Source: Massilia sp. 9I (GTDB lineage Bacteria; Pseudomonadota; Gammaproteobacteria; Burkholderiales; Burkholderiaceae_D). From it: DNA of 64,000 nt. The stretch is taken from the NCBI RefSeq assembly GCF_902506415.1, contig NZ_LR733275.1, positions 3,501,617 to 3,565,616 of the forward strand. Direction: 5' to 3'. Numbering within the stretch: the stretch's first letter is position 1; every line of letters starts with the position of its first letter. The translations under genes and the position numbers were made by a program. The notes beneath the pieces are model-generated. The model searched no databases. It was not told where the DNA came from and saw nothing but the letters and a program-made list of their open reading frames with translations. This document shows positions 17,777-26,600 of the stretch, one piece after another.

Positions 17777-18900
17777 AGCGCGCGCGCGATCAGGATCTTC
17801 TGGATGTCGCTGGTGCCTTCGTAGATCTGGCACACGCGCACGTCGCGGTAGATGCGCTCGACCGGGAAGTCGGCCACGTAGCCGTAGCCGCCGAACACCT
17901 GCATCGCGTTCGAGACCACGCGCTCGGCCATCTCGGAGGCGAACAGCTTGGCCATCGCGGCTTCCTTCAGGCAGGGCAGCCCGGCATCCTTCATCGCCGC
18001 CGCATGCAGGATCAGCTGGCGCGCAGCCTCGATCTGCATCGCCATCTCGGCCAGGCGGAACTGCACCGACTGGTGCTCGAAGATCGGCTTGCCGAAACTC
18101 TCACGTTCCCTGGCGTAGCCAAGGGCCGCTTCATAGGCTGCGCGCGCCATGCCGACCGACTGCGAAGCGATGCCGATGCGGCCGCCCTCCAGGCCCGACA
18201 GCGCGATCTTGTAGCCCATGCCTTCTTCGCCGATCAGGTTCGCGGCAGGCACGCGGCAGTTATCGAACACGATCTGGGCCGTGTCCGAGGAATGCTGGCC
18301 CATCTTCTCTTCGACGCCGGCGACGATGTAGCCGGGCGTCTGGGTCTCGACCCAGAAGGCGCTGATGCCCTTCTTGCCGGCGGCTTTGTCCGTGACCGCC
18401 ATGACGATGGCCACGTCGCCGTATTTGCCGCTGGTGATGAACTGCTTGCTGCCGTTGATGACGTAGTGGTCGCCGTCCTTTACCGCCGTGGTGCGCAGCG
18501 CCGAAGCGTCGCTGCCGGTATGCGGCTCGGTCAGGGCAAAGGCGCCCAGCATGTCGCCTTGCGCCAGCGGACGGAGGAAGCGCTCCTTCTGTTCTTCGTT
18601 CGCGTACATCATGGCGATCGAGCACACCGGGCAGTTGTTGACCGAGATGATGGTCGAGGTGCCGCCGTCGCCGGCCGCGATCTCTTCCAGCACCAGCGCC
18701 AGCGACACGTAGTCGAGGCCCGCGCCGCCATACTGCTCCGGCACCGCGACGCCGAAGGCGCCCAGCTGGGCCAGGTCCTTCAGCTCGTCCTTCGGGAAGA
18801 TGTGCTCGCGGTCCCAGCGCGCGGCGTTCGGGGCCAGGCGCTCCTGCGCGTAGCTGCGCAGGGCGTCGCGGATCATCTGGTGTTCTTCGCTCAGAATCAT
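17773..18900 (-). CDS. Acyl-CoA dehydrogenase
   Basis: 375-residue FAD-dependent acyl-CoA dehydrogenase, full length for the family. Signatures are ALTEPHTGSDASALRTTA (FAD/substrate contact), the QVFGGYGYVADFPVERIYRD motif and the C-terminal IYEGTSDIQ with catalytic base Glu361 at the short-chain/general ACAD position. It catalyses alpha,beta-desaturation of acyl-CoA thioesters and passes electrons to ETF. The sequence resembles short- or branched-chain enzymes (BCAD/SCAD); chain length cannot be fixed by eye. It lies downstream of SDR and thiolase genes on the same strand, consistent with acyl-CoA oxidation. Confidence 0.9.
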   Translation of the reverse strand: MILSEEHQMIRDALRSYAQERLAPNAARWDREHIFPKDELKDLAQLGAFGVAVPEQYGGAGLDYVSLALVLEEIAAGDGGTSTIISVNNCPVCSIAMMYANEEQKERFLRPLAQGDMLGAFALTEPHTGSDASALRTTAVKDGDHYVINGSKQFITSGKYGDVAIVMAVTDKAAGKKGISAFWVETQTPGYIVAGVEEKMGQHSSDTAQIVFDNCRVPAANLIGEEGMGYKIALSGLEGGRIGIASQSVGMARAAYEAALGYARERESFGKPIFEHQSVQFRLAEMAMQIEAARQLILHAAAMKDAGLPCLKEAAMAKLFASEMAERVVSNAMQVFGGYGYVADFPVERIYRDVRVCQIYEGTSDIQKILIARAL

Positions 18901-18938
18901 TGTGTCTCGTTGTTTGTTATGCGCGATGCGTTATAGGG

Positions 18939-19607
18939 TTACCACGGAATCGGCGTGCCGTCGTGGTCGAGGAAGGCGCCGTTGCTGGACGCGTCCAGCC
19001 TGGCCAGCGTGGCGCGCAGGTCGCGCACGCTTTGCTCCGGCGTGAGGGTGGCGCCGGCGCCGCCCATGTCGGTCTGCACCCAGCCCGGGTGGAAGGCCAC
19101 GCAGGTCACGCCCTGCGCGCCGTAGGTGATGGCGGCATCGGCCAGCACCGAGTTCAATGCGGCCTTGCTGGCGCGGTACAGGGTGCCCTCGGTACTGTTG
19201 CGCGCGCCGATGGAACCCATTTTAGAAGACAGCACGGCCAGCTTGCCGCGGGTGTCGGCCACCAGCGGGCCGACGATCGGGATCAGGCGCATCGCCGACA
19301 GCACGTTGGTGTGCATGACCGTGTCGAATTCTGGGCCGGTAGGGAAGCTGGAGCCCGAGGGACCGTAGACGCCGGCCACCAGCCAGGCCACGTCCACCTG
19401 TTCGTCGTCGAGCCGCCAGCCCAGCGCGGCGATCGAGTCGGCGCTGGTGACGTCGAGTGGGTAGCTGACGGCGCCCATCTGCGACAGTTCAGCGCAGTCT
19501 TCCTGCTTGCGCGCGGTGGCGATCACGCGCCAGCCCTCTAGGCGGTACTGGCGCACCATCTCGTGGCCGATGCCACGGGAGGCGCCGAGGATCAAAGCGG
19601 TAGGCAT
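18939..19607 (-). CDS. SDR-family oxidoreductase
   Basis: 222-residue short-chain dehydrogenase, C-signal/CsgA-like in length. The cofactor site is ALILGASRGIG at 4-14; catalytic Ser128, Tyr144 and Lys148 lie in VLSSKMGSIG and YRASK. The start was chosen at the ATG with AAGGAG 7-10 nt upstream. It sits between thiolase and acyl-CoA dehydrogenase genes, but members of this subfamily do not usually act on hydroxyacyl-CoA, so a beta-oxidation step should not be assumed. A long hairpin separates it from the thiolase gene upstream. Confidence 0.88.
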   Translation of the reverse strand: MPTALILGASRGIGHEMVRQYRLEGWRVIATARKQEDCAELSQMGAVSYPLDVTSADSIAALGWRLDDEQVDVAWLVAGVYGPSGSSFPTGPEFDTVMHTNVLSAMRLIPIVGPLVADTRGKLAVLSSKMGSIGARNSTEGTLYRASKAALNSVLADAAITYGAQGVTCVAFHPGWVQTDMGGAGATLTPEQSVRDLRATLARLDASSNGAFLDHDGTPIPW

Positions 19608-19637
19608 GACGGGCTCCTTGTTCGATTCGCTAAGACT

Positions 19638-19674
19638 CGTGGTGAATACGGCCAGAACGGCCGCATTCACCACG
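19638..19674. other. Strong intercistronic hairpin between thiolase and SDR genes
   Basis: CGTGGTGAAT (19638-19647) pairs exactly with ATTCACCACG (19665-19674), with a nested CGGCC/GGCCG stem inside. There is no T-run on the exit side of the minus strand, so it is not a standard intrinsic terminator. It may be an mRNA-processing or stabilising structure that alters SDR expression relative to thiolase. Confidence 0.6.
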
Positions 19675-19684
19675 CTTTGTCAGC

Positions 19685-20884
19685 TTACACCAGCTCGATC
19701 GCCATCGCGGTCGCTTCGCCGCCGCCGATGCACAGCGAGGCCACGCCGCGCTTGCCGCCGGTGCGCTTCAGCGCGCCCAGCAGGGTGACGATGATGCGCG
19801 CGCCCGAGGCGCCGATCGGGTGGCCCAGGGCGCAGGCGCCGCCGTGGATGTTGACCTTGCTGTGCGGGATGTCGAGGTCGCGCATCGCGGCCATCGGCAC
19901 CGCGGCAAACGCTTCGTTGATCTCGAACAGGTCGACGTCACCCGCGGTCCAGCCGGTCTTCTTGAACAGCTTCTGCATCGCGCCGATCGGTGCGGTGGTG
20001 AACAGGTTCGGTTCCTGCGCGTGGGTAGCGTGGCCGAGGACGCGGGCGATCGGGGTCAGGCCCAGCTCTTTCGCTTTCGATTCGCGCATCATCACCAGGG
20101 CCGCGGCGCCGTCGTTGATCGACGAGGACGAGGCGGCGGTCACGGTGCCGTCCTTCTTGAAGGCGGGCTTGAGCGATGGGATCTTGTCGACCTTGGCCTT
20201 CATCGGGCCTTCGTCCTTCTCGACCACCAGCTCGCCAGTGCGGGTGGCGACCGAGACCGGCGCCACTTCCCAGTTGAACCAGCCTTCGTTGTTGGCAGCC
20301 TGGGCGCGCTTGACCGATTCGATCGCGAAGTTGTCCTGCTCTTCGCGCGAGAACTGGTAGGTGGCCACGCACTCTTCGGCGAAGGTGCCCATCGAGCGGC
20401 CTTCGCCGGTCTTCTCGTTGCGCGAGTAGGCGTCTTCCAGGCCGTCGAGCATCATGTGGTCGAACATCGGCGCGTGGCCGATGCGGTAGCCGCCGCGCGC
20501 CTTCGGGATCAGGTAGGGGGCGTTGGTCATCGATTCCATGCCGCCTGCGACCACGATGTCGGCGCTGCCGGCCACCAGCTGGTCATGGGCGAAGATCGCG
20601 GCCTGCATCGCCGAGCCGCACATCTTCGACAGGGTCACGGCGCCGGTCGACAGCGGCAGGCCGGCCTTGATCAGCGCCTGGCGCGCCGGGGCCTGGCCCT
20701 GGCCGGCCATCAGGCAGTTGCCGAAGTAGACATGCTCGACGCTGTTCGCATCGACGCCGGCGCGCTCCACCGCAGCCTTGATCGCCACCGCGCCGAGGTC
20801 GCTCGCCGACTTCGACGAAAAATCGCCCTGGAAGGCGCCCATCGGGGTGCGGGCGGCGCCAACGATAACGACTGGATCATTCAT
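19685..20884 (-). CDS. Acetyl-CoA acetyltransferase (thiolase)
   Basis: 399-residue thiolase, which condenses or cleaves acetoacetyl-CoA and related 3-ketoacyl-CoAs in the cytosol. Active-site residues are visible: nucleophile Cys89 in SKMCGSAM, His355 in [13 protein letters not shown] and Cys385 in [16 protein letters not shown] is also canonical. Closest in character to AtoB/PhaA-type acetoacetyl-CoA thiolases. The start overlaps the aceK stop by 8 nt, so the two are co-transcribed. The position downstream of ivd and aceK fits the terminal step of leucine/acyl-CoA breakdown feeding acetyl-CoA to the TCA/glyoxylate node. Confidence 0.93.
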   Translation of the reverse strand: MNDPVVIVGAARTPMGAFQGDFSSKSASDLGAVAIKAAVERAGVDANSVEHVYFGNCLMAGQGQAPARQALIKAGLPLSTGAVTLSKMCGSAMQAAIFAHDQLVAGSADIVVAGGMESMTNAPYLIPKARGGYRIGHAPMFDHMMLDGLEDAYSRNEKTGEGRSMGTFAEECVATYQFSREEQDNFAIESVKRAQAANNEGWFNWEVAPVSVATRTGELVVEKDEGPMKAKVDKIPSLKPAFKKDGTVTAASSSSINDGAAALVMMRESKAKELGLTPIARVLGHATHAQEPNLFTTAPIGAMQKLFKKTGWTAGDVDLFEINEAFAAVPMAAMRDLDIPHSKVNIHGGACALGHPIGASGARIIVTLLGALKRTGGKRGVASLCIGGGEATAMAIELV

Positions 20885-22679
20885 TGTTCAGGTTCTCCAA
20901 AGTAGAGGGATGTGCTGGGTGGCAGAAGCGAATCTGCTGGGGGTAAGGGAAGACGTCGTCGACGACGCCCGCCAGGATGCGGTCCTTGTGGGATTGCCAG
21001 TATGCGCGGCTCAGGAGCTCCGCGTGGTGCTTCATAAAATAGTGACGGATGGTCGGATTTCCAAGAAGGAAACGGCCGAACTGTTCCGGAAAAACGTCGT
21101 GCTTGCCGATCGGGTACCAGGGTTCCGAAGCCATCTCGTCCTCTTCGTTGCGCGCTTCCGGGATGTCGCGGAAATTGCAGTCGGTGAGGTATTCGATCTC
21201 GTCGTAATCATAGAACACGACGCGGCCGTGGCGAGTGACGCCGAAATTCTTGTACAGCATATCGCCGGGGAAGATATTCGCGGCCACCAGGTCCTTGATC
21301 GCATTGCCGTATTCGATCACGCCGTGCTCGATGCGTTCCTCGTCGCCTGCCGCCTGCGCATCGGTCAGGTAGAGATTCAGCGGCACCATGCGGCGCTCGA
21401 TGTAGAGGTGGCGCACGATGATGCGCTCGCCCTCGATCTCGACCAGCGAGGGGGCGAACGCCTTCAGCTCGCCCAGCAGTTCCTCGGAAAAGCGCGCCAG
21501 CGGGAACGCGACGTCGGAATATTCGAGCGTATCGGCCATGCGCCCGACGCGGTCGTGGTGCTTCACCAAGAGGTACTTTTCCTTGACCTGGGCGCGCGTG
21601 GTTTCCTTCGGCGGCGGATAGAAATCCTTGATCACCTTGAACACATAGGGGAAGGACGGCAGCTCGAACACCAGCATCACCAGGCCGCGGATGCCGGGGG
21701 CGATGCGGAAGGGGTCGGAGCTGTGTTTCAGGTGCTGCAGGAAGTCGCGGTAGAACAGGGTCTTGCCCTGCTTCTGCAGGCCCAGCACGGTATAGATCTC
21801 GCTGCGCGGCTTGCGCGGCATCAGGCTGCGCAAGAACTGGACGTAGGCCGAGGGCACTTCCATGTCCACCAAAAAGTAGGCGCGCGTAAAGCTGAACAGC
21901 AGGGTGATGTGATAGACGTCGGTCAGCACCGTGTCCAGCACCAGCTTGCCGGCGCGCTCGTGCAGCACCGGGATCACGAAGGGGTAGTCGCGCGGTCCGT
22001 TGATGGCGCGCCCGACGATGTAGGCGCCCTTGTTGCGGAAGAAGGGGCTCGAGAGCACCTGCAGCTGCAAATTCGACTCCGCGCGCTGCAATCCGAAGGC
22101 CTCGGTGATGCGCGCCTCGACGCTGGCGACATCGCGCTCGAGGTCGGCGAAGGGCTGGGCGAACTGGAAATTGGTGATCACGCGGCGCAGCGCACCGTGC
22201 AGGCCGTCGGCGGCCGGGTAATAGACGCGGTAGGTCGGCTGCGGCTCGTCGGTCTCGATGTACTCGGTGGAGATCACCGGGCGCACGAAGATGTAATCGT
22301 TATGGTAGTAGCTGCGGTGCAGGATGATGCAGCTGACCGAATTGAAGAAGGTCTCGGCCAGTTCCGGCTGCTTGTGGCCGGACAGCAGGCCGATGTAATG
22401 CAGCTTGGTTTCGCGCCAGACGGGGTCGAGGAGTTCTTCTGCTTCGTACTCGTCCTGCAGGACGTGGACGCATTCCTGCACCCGCTTGTCGTAGTAATCG
22501 ATGCGCTCGCGCGCGGCCCCCTGGGCGGTGGCCCAGTCGGCGGTCTCGAAGTACTGGCGCGCCTGGCGGCTGGCCTGGCGGAACAGGCGGTAGTGCTTGT
22601 CGAAGCCGTCCAGGATGGTGCGCGCGATGTCGAATGCGATCTGGGAAGACAGCAGTTTGGGGAACGCTCCCTGGGTCAT
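20877..22679 (-). CDS. aceK: Isocitrate dehydrogenase kinase/phosphatase
   Basis: 600-residue bifunctional AceK, which phosphorylates and dephosphorylates isocitrate dehydrogenase to switch flux between the TCA cycle and the glyoxylate bypass. Recognised by overall similarity: N-terminal regulatory region ([33 protein letters not shown]), kinase region with [16 protein letters not shown], and the C-lobe [19 protein letters not shown]. Length matches E. coli AceK (~578). aceA and aceB are not adjacent. Instead aceK lies between isovaleryl-CoA dehydrogenase (51 nt upstream) and a thiolase (8-nt overlap), tying acetyl-CoA-generating catabolism to the glyoxylate switch. Confidence 0.95.
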   Translation of the reverse strand: MTQGAFPKLLSSQIAFDIARTILDGFDKHYRLFRQASRQARQYFETADWATAQGAARERIDYYDKRVQECVHVLQDEYEAEELLDPVWRETKLHYIGLLSGHKQPELAETFFNSVSCIILHRSYYHNDYIFVRPVISTEYIETDEPQPTYRVYYPAADGLHGALRRVITNFQFAQPFADLERDVASVEARITEAFGLQRAESNLQLQVLSSPFFRNKGAYIVGRAINGPRDYPFVIPVLHERAGKLVLDTVLTDVYHITLLFSFTRAYFLVDMEVPSAYVQFLRSLMPRKPRSEIYTVLGLQKQGKTLFYRDFLQHLKHSSDPFRIAPGIRGLVMLVFELPSFPYVFKVIKDFYPPPKETTRAQVKEKYLLVKHHDRVGRMADTLEYSDVAFPLARFSEELLGELKAFAPSLVEIEGERIIVRHLYIERRMVPLNLYLTDAQAAGDEERIEHGVIEYGNAIKDLVAANIFPGDMLYKNFGVTRHGRVVFYDYDEIEYLTDCNFRDIPEARNEEDEMASEPWYPIGKHDVFPEQFGRFLLGNPTIRHYFMKHHAELLSRAYWQSHKDRILAGVVDDVFPYPQQIRFCHPAHPSTLENLNNE

Positions 22680-22730
22680 CGTTCGTCTCGCGCGCGGGCC
22701 AAGCCGGTGGACCTGTCGGTCCAGCGGGTA

Positions 22731-23915
22731 TTACATCGTTTCGCCGAACAGCTCGCGGCCGATCAGCATGCGGCGGATCTCGCTGGTGCCTGCGCCGATT
22801 TCGTAGAGCTTCGCATCGCGCCAGAGACGACCGACCGGATACTCGTTGATATAGCCATTGCCGCCCAGGGTCTGGATCGCTTCGCCGGCCATCCAGGTCG
22901 CCTTCTCGGCGCTGTACAGGATGGCGCCGGCGGCGTCCTTGCGCAGGGCGCGCACCTGTTCCGGCGAGGTGGCGCGGTCGCAGGCCTGGCCCACGGCGTA
23001 GACATAGGCGCGGCAGGCCATCATGGTCGAATACATGTCGGCGATCTTGCCCTGCATGAGCTGGAACTCGCCGATGGCCTGGCCGAACTGCTTGCGCTCG
23101 TGGATGTAAGGCACCACCGAATCCATGCAGGCCGACATGATGCCCAGCGGTCCGCCCGACAGCACGGTGCGCTCGAAGTCCAGGCCCGACATCAGGACGT
23201 TGACGCCCTTGCCGACGCCGCCCAGCACGTTCTCGACCGGCACTTCGCAGTCCTGGAACACCAGTTCGCCCGTGTGCGAACCGCGCATGCCCAGCTTGTC
23301 GAGCTTCTGGGCGATCGAGAAGCCCTTGAAGCCCTTTTCGATCAGGAAGGCGGTCATGCCGCGCGGGCCCGCTTCCAGGTCGGTCTTGGCGTACACCACC
23401 AGGGTGTCGGCGTCCGGACCGTTGGTGATCCACATCTTGGTGCCGTTCAGGACGTAGCGGTCGCCCTTCAGTTCTGCCTTGAGTTTCATGCTGACGACGT
23501 CGGAACCGGCGTTCGGCTCGGACATGGCCAGGGCGCCGACATGCTCGCCCGAGATCAGCTTCGGCAGGTACTTGCGCTTCTGCTCTTCGCTGCCGTTGCG
23601 CTTGATCTGGTTGACGCACAGGTTCGAGTGGGCGCCGTAGGACAGGCCGACCGAGGCCGAGGCACGCGAGATTTCTTCCATGGCGATGATGTGCGCCAGG
23701 TAGCCCATGTTGGCGCCGCCGTACTCTTCGCCGACGGTGATGCCCAGCAGGCCCAGTTCGCCCATCTTCTTCCACAGGTCCATCGGGAACTGGTCGCTGC
23801 GGTCGATCTCCGCGGCGCGCGGTGCGATTTCGGCCTCGGCGAACTGTTGTACGGCTTCGCGCAGCGCGGCGATGTCTTCGCCATGGTCAAAGGTCAAGCC
23901 TGGGAGATGCAGCAT
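22731..23915 (-). CDS. ivd: Isovaleryl-CoA dehydrogenase
   Basis: 394-residue acyl-CoA dehydrogenase of leucine catabolism (isovaleryl-CoA to 3-methylcrotonyl-CoA; also called liuA). The diagnostic feature is a moved catalytic base. The usual C-terminal YEGTSE is [12 protein letters not shown], lacking Glu, while Glu248 in [15 protein letters not shown] occupies the internal position used by human IVD (Glu254). Other motifs: [14 protein letters not shown] and [14 protein letters not shown]. The start at 23915 gives the standard [10 protein letters not shown]-terminus. A LiuR-type palindrome lies about 60-80 nt upstream. The rest of the liu cluster is absent here. Confidence 0.94.
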   Translation of the reverse strand: MLHLPGLTFDHGEDIAALREAVQQFAEAEIAPRAAEIDRSDQFPMDLWKKMGELGLLGITVGEEYGGANMGYLAHIIAMEEISRASASVGLSYGAHSNLCVNQIKRNGSEEQKRKYLPKLISGEHVGALAMSEPNAGSDVVSMKLKAELKGDRYVLNGTKMWITNGPDADTLVVYAKTDLEAGPRGMTAFLIEKGFKGFSIAQKLDKLGMRGSHTGELVFQDCEVPVENVLGGVGKGVNVLMSGLDFERTVLSGGPLGIMSACMDSVVPYIHERKQFGQAIGEFQLMQGKIADMYSTMMACRAYVYAVGQACDRATSPEQVRALRKDAAGAILYSAEKATWMAGEAIQTLGGNGYINEYPVGRLWRDAKLYEIGAGTSEIRRMLIGRELFGETM

Positions 23916-23974
23916 GGTCGTCCTCACGGGTGAACGGTGGTTGAGCAGAAAGTAGGGTGAATCATACTCGCCTC

Positions 23975-23995
23975 TTACGTTAACGTAAACGTCAA
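23975..23995. promoter_or_regulatory. Putative LiuR operator upstream of ivd
   Basis: The segment contains the perfect 14-bp palindrome TTACGTTAACGTAA (23975-23988) followed by ACGTCAA. The 12-mer TTACGTTAACGT recurs exactly in the merR/hydrolase intergenic region. The position just upstream of ivd and next to a LiuR-like regulator gene fits the known control of branched-chain catabolism by MerR-family LiuR. Confidence 0.7.
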
Positions 23996-24005
23996 CCAAA
24001 GGGCG

Positions 24006-24028
24006 AAAAAAGCGGGGCCGGGCCCCGC
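24006..24028 (-). terminator. Rho-independent terminator of the MerR-family gene
   Basis: On the minus strand GCGGGGCC-C-GGCCCCGC (24028-24012) is a perfect 8-bp stem with a tiny loop, followed at once by six T (A-run 24006-24011 on the plus strand). It lies 8 nt after the regulator stop codon and insulates the ivd promoter. Confidence 0.85.
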
Positions 24029-24036
24029 GGGTTCAT

Positions 24037-24438
24037 TCAGGCAGCGTCTTTGCGTTCCGCGTTTTCCGCCAGCAGGCGGCGGCATTCCTCTTCATGCGCG
24101 GAGATTTCCTCCAGCGCCATCTCGATGTCGGCACGCTGCTGTTCCAGCGTCACGCGCTGGTGCGCCAGCACCCCGAGGAAACGGTCGATCTGGGCCGCCG
24201 TATCGCGCGGCGACTCGTACATGTCGACGATGCTCTTGATTTCCGACAGGGTCAGGCCGAGGCGTTTGCCGCGCAGGGTCAGTTTCAGCCGGGTGCGGTC
24301 GCGCGGGGTGTAGACGCGGTTGCGGCCGCCCACGCCTTCGCGCTTGGGGCTGAGCAGTCCCTGGTCTTCATAGAAACGGATGGCGCGGGCGGTAATGTCG
24401 AATTCGCGGGCCAGTTCGGCGATGGTGTAGGTGACCAT
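24037..24438 (-). CDS. liuR: MerR-family regulator, LiuR-like
   Basis: 133-residue MerR-family DNA-binding protein. HTH at residues 1-40 (YTIAELAREFDITARAIRFYEDQGLLSP) and wing RVYTPRDRTRLKLTLRGKRLG, then a long coiled-coil dimerisation helix (~75-130). No metal-binding Cys are present, unlike metal-sensing MerR proteins. Length, RGKRLGLTLSEIKSIVDMY and the location next to ivd match LiuR, the regulator of leucine/isovalerate utilisation in proteobacteria. The start was set at the MVTYTIAEL ATG; the open frame upstream runs through the operator and is not coding. Probably autoregulated through the palindrome at 24519-24534. Confidence 0.85.
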   Translation of the reverse strand: MVTYTIAELAREFDITARAIRFYEDQGLLSPKREGVGGRNRVYTPRDRTRLKLTLRGKRLGLTLSEIKSIVDMYESPRDTAAQIDRFLGVLAHQRVTLEQQRADIEMALEEISAHEEECRRLLAENAERKDAA

Positions 24439-24516
24439 GGAAGCTACGGATAAGGAAAGCCTGGGGCAAGGGAAGCAAAACGCGGAATCGCTTACAATCG
24501 ATGTCTGCGCATTTCC

Positions 24517-24534
24517 GTTTACGTTAACGTTAAC
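24517..24534. promoter_or_regulatory. Putative LiuR operator in the divergent merR/hydrolase promoter
   Basis: GTTTACGTTAACGTTAAC contains the 12-mer TTACGTTAACGT shared with the ivd upstream site and the palindrome GTTAACGTTAAC (24523-24534). It lies ~80 nt upstream of the merR start and ~45 nt upstream of the divergent hydrolase start, suited to controlling both. Confidence 0.7.
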
Positions 24535-24578
24535 GGCATTGTAGCGCGACCGCCTGTCGACGAATACGAAAGTTTTCC

Positions 24579-25631
24579 ATGAACCCGCTCGAAGCCCAGC
24601 TGCACTATCCATTTGGCGACACCATTCCGGCACCCGGTGTGATCCAGGAAGTGGCGCCGGGGCTGGCCTGGATCCGGATGCCGCTGCCGTTCGCGCTCGA
24701 CCACATCAACCTGTGGCTGCTGCGGGACGAGGTCGAAGGCCGCGCCGGCTGGAGCGTGGTCGATTGCGGCGCCGGTACCGACGCCACCCGCGCAGCCTGG
24801 GAGCAGGTGCTCGGCCAGGGCCTGGGGGGCGCGCCGCTGCTGCGCGTGTTCGCCACCCATTGCCATCCTGACCACGTCGGGCTGTCCGGCTGGCTCAGCG
24901 ATCGCTTCGATGCCCCGTTTTGCACCACGGCCGGAGAGTTCGCGTTCGCCCGCATGATGGCGGCGGCGCTGCCGGGCGTGGACGGTCCCTCGGCCATTCC
25001 GCACTTCGAGCGCCACGGCCTGGTCGACCCGGCCATGCTGGACCAGATGCGCAGCCGCAAGACTTACTATCCCTCGCTGGTGCCTTCCGTACCGGAAGCC
25101 TATACCCGCTTGCAGGACGGCGACCGGGTCCGGATCGGCGCCACCGACTGGCGCGTGATCACCGGTTTCGGCCACTCGCCCGAGCACGCCGCGCTGTATT
25201 CCGAGGAACTGAACGTCCTAATTTCCGGCGACATGGTGCTGCCGCGCATTTCGACCAACGTCTCCGTGTTTGCGGTCGAACCGGAAGGCAACCCGCTCGA
25301 GCTCTACCTGGAATCGCTGAAAAAGTTCACAAACTTGCCTGAAGACACGCTTGTCCTGCCCTCGCACGGCAAGCCCTTCCGCGGCCTGCATACCCGTATT
25401 GCCCAGTTGCATGATCACCATGCGGCACGCCTGGCCGAGGTGCTGGCCGCCTGCGTCGAACGAAAGTCGGCGGTCGACATCGTGCCCCTGATGTTCCGCC
25501 GCCAGCTGGACGCCCACCAGCTCAGTTTCGCTCTGGGCGAAGCGCTCGCCCACCTGCATAAACTCTGGCGCGACGGCATGCTGCGCCGCTCCCGGGACAG
25601 CGACGGCGTCATCCGCTTCCAGCTCGCCTGA
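24579..25631 (+). CDS. Metallo-beta-lactamase-fold hydrolase
   Basis: 350-residue MBL-fold enzyme. The zinc motif THCHPDHVG gives His94, His96, Asp98 and His99; GFGHSPEH supplies the next His and ISGDMVL the bridging Asp. A C-terminal helical/winged domain (~270-350, LHKLWRDGMLRR) is typical of the LACTB2/glyoxalase-II-related group that is often encoded beside liu or acyl-CoA genes. Probable thioesterase or other ester hydrolase, cytosolic; the substrate is not known. It is divergent from the LiuR-like regulator and shares its operator, so it is likely part of the isovalerate/leucine regulon. Confidence 0.85.
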   Translation: MNPLEAQLHYPFGDTIPAPGVIQEVAPGLAWIRMPLPFALDHINLWLLRDEVEGRAGWSVVDCGAGTDATRAAWEQVLGQGLGGAPLLRVFATHCHPDHVGLSGWLSDRFDAPFCTTAGEFAFARMMAAALPGVDGPSAIPHFERHGLVDPAMLDQMRSRKTYYPSLVPSVPEAYTRLQDGDRVRIGATDWRVITGFGHSPEHAALYSEELNVLISGDMVLPRISTNVSVFAVEPEGNPLELYLESLKKFTNLPEDTLVLPSHGKPFRGLHTRIAQLHDHHAARLAEVLAACVERKSAVDIVPLMFRRQLDAHQLSFALGEALAHLHKLWRDGMLRRSRDSDGVIRFQLA

Positions 25632-25657
25632 GCCCCCGCCCCAATGCAGGGGCTTTA
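25631..25657 (+). terminator. Possible terminator after the MBL-fold gene
   Basis: A short GC hairpin (GCCCC-AATGCA-GGGGC, 25638-25653, extendable to AGCCCC/GGGGCT) directly follows the stop codon and is followed by TTTATT. The stem is short, so this is tentative. Confidence 0.4.
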
Positions 25658-25679
25658 TTGGCCCTGCATACTTTGTTGC

Positions 25680-25879
25680 ATTCAACCGTGCGGCGATGAC
25701 ATACTCTTTCCGATAAGCTATATTTTCATACCCCAAATGGAGTATTGAAGAGTTATTTACATTTTGTAAGAAATGCAAATTCTATTAGATAATCACATCT
25801 TTGTTACTTTTTAAGGGTATGATTGTCCGTTGAGGCTTCTCAGCAATAAGAGGCCGTCCACATGAATCGATAGCATCAC
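25680..25879. other. AT-rich intergenic promoter region
   Basis: This stretch contains runs such as CTATATTTTCATA, TTATTTACATTTTGTAAG and TTGTTACTTTTTAAGG in an otherwise very GC-rich genome. No ORF or RNA gene is evident. It is probably the promoter/silencer-type region of the following HTH gene. Confidence 0.5.
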
Positions 25880-26299
25880 ATGAATTCAACCAATGAACGG
25901 GAGAGCTTCAGTGAGCGCCTCCAACAGGCGCTGAAGAACGCCCACTACTCGCCCGATAGTCCGACCCGCCTCGCCAGGGAATTCAATATCCGTTTCGAAG
26001 GCCGCCCGATCACCGTCCATGCCGCGCGCAAATGGCTGGTGGGTGAAGCGATCCCGACCCAGGAAAAACTGCGCATGATCGCCCAGTGGCTGGGCGTGCC
26101 GGCCGACTGGCTGCGCTTCGGCGGCGCAGAGAACGCTGCCGCCGGCGCGGAAGCAAACGGCGGCGGCGCCCGCTTCGAGTCAGCCGACGTGAAGCTTATT
26201 GCAGATTTACAACGCCTGGACGAGCATCACCGCCAGCTGGCGCGCGAGTTCATCCGCATGCTGGTGCGGATGAACCACCAGAAGCCCGAGCAAAAATAG
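25880..26299 (+). CDS. Small XRE/CI-like helix-turn-helix DNA-binding protein
   Basis: 139-residue protein. Residues ~10-80 resemble a phage-repressor HTH (SERLQQALKNAHYSPDSPTR, VHAARKWLVGEAIPTQEKLRMIAQWLGV, ADWLRFG). After a Gly/Ala/Asn linker, a C-terminal helical segment (VKLIADLQRLDEHHRQLAREFIRMLVRM) probably dimerises. There is no LexA-like protease domain. The ~200 bp upstream are markedly AT-rich compared with the window. The Shine-Dalgarno is weak. Small orphan regulators of this form recur in Massilia-type genomes. Function unknown. Confidence 0.75.
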   Translation: MNSTNERESFSERLQQALKNAHYSPDSPTRLAREFNIRFEGRPITVHAARKWLVGEAIPTQEKLRMIAQWLGVPADWLRFGGAENAAAGAEANGGGARFESADVKLIADLQRLDEHHRQLAREFIRMLVRMNHQKPEQK

Positions 26300-26416
26300 T
26301 TTCGCAATATCACTTTTCGTGACTCCGGGAACGCACAAATTGCCGGAGCTGGTTCATAATCAACTTGTGGCGAGCGGATCCGCTGCCACACGGTCACGTC
26401 AAGGAGCAGCTGCCGT

Positions 26417-26590
26417 ATGCGAAACAACTACGCCAACACCGCCCAGCTCAAGGAACTGATGACCGCACCGCCGATGACGGCGGCGCGCCATGCTGAAGTG
26501 ATGCGACAACGCAACGCCAAGCGGCGGATGATCGAGGAAGCGCGCGAGGCGAAAAAGGCCGACGATCCCTTCGACGGCGACAAGCGCTAA
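26417..26590 (+). CDS. Small conserved-looking hypothetical protein (57 aa)
   Basis: A 57-codon ORF starting MRNNYANTAQLKELMTAPPM and ending FDGDKR. It has a good AAGGAG ribosome-binding site at 26401-26406, 11 nt from the ATG. The product is charged, rich in Arg/Lys/Glu in a predicted long helix (EVMRQRNAKRRMIEEAREAK), with no signal peptide or membrane segment. It sits between an HTH gene and the convergent ubiX. No function recognised. Coding status rests on the RBS and composition. Confidence 0.6.
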   Translation: MRNNYANTAQLKELMTAPPMTAARHAEVMRQRNAKRRMIEEAREAKKADDPFDGDKR

Positions 26591-26600
26591 AGAAGCGGAC

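Noticed and set aside
20778-23933. 1051-codon plus-strand open frame across aceK and ivd
   Set aside because: It spans several real minus-strand genes and is a composition artefact.
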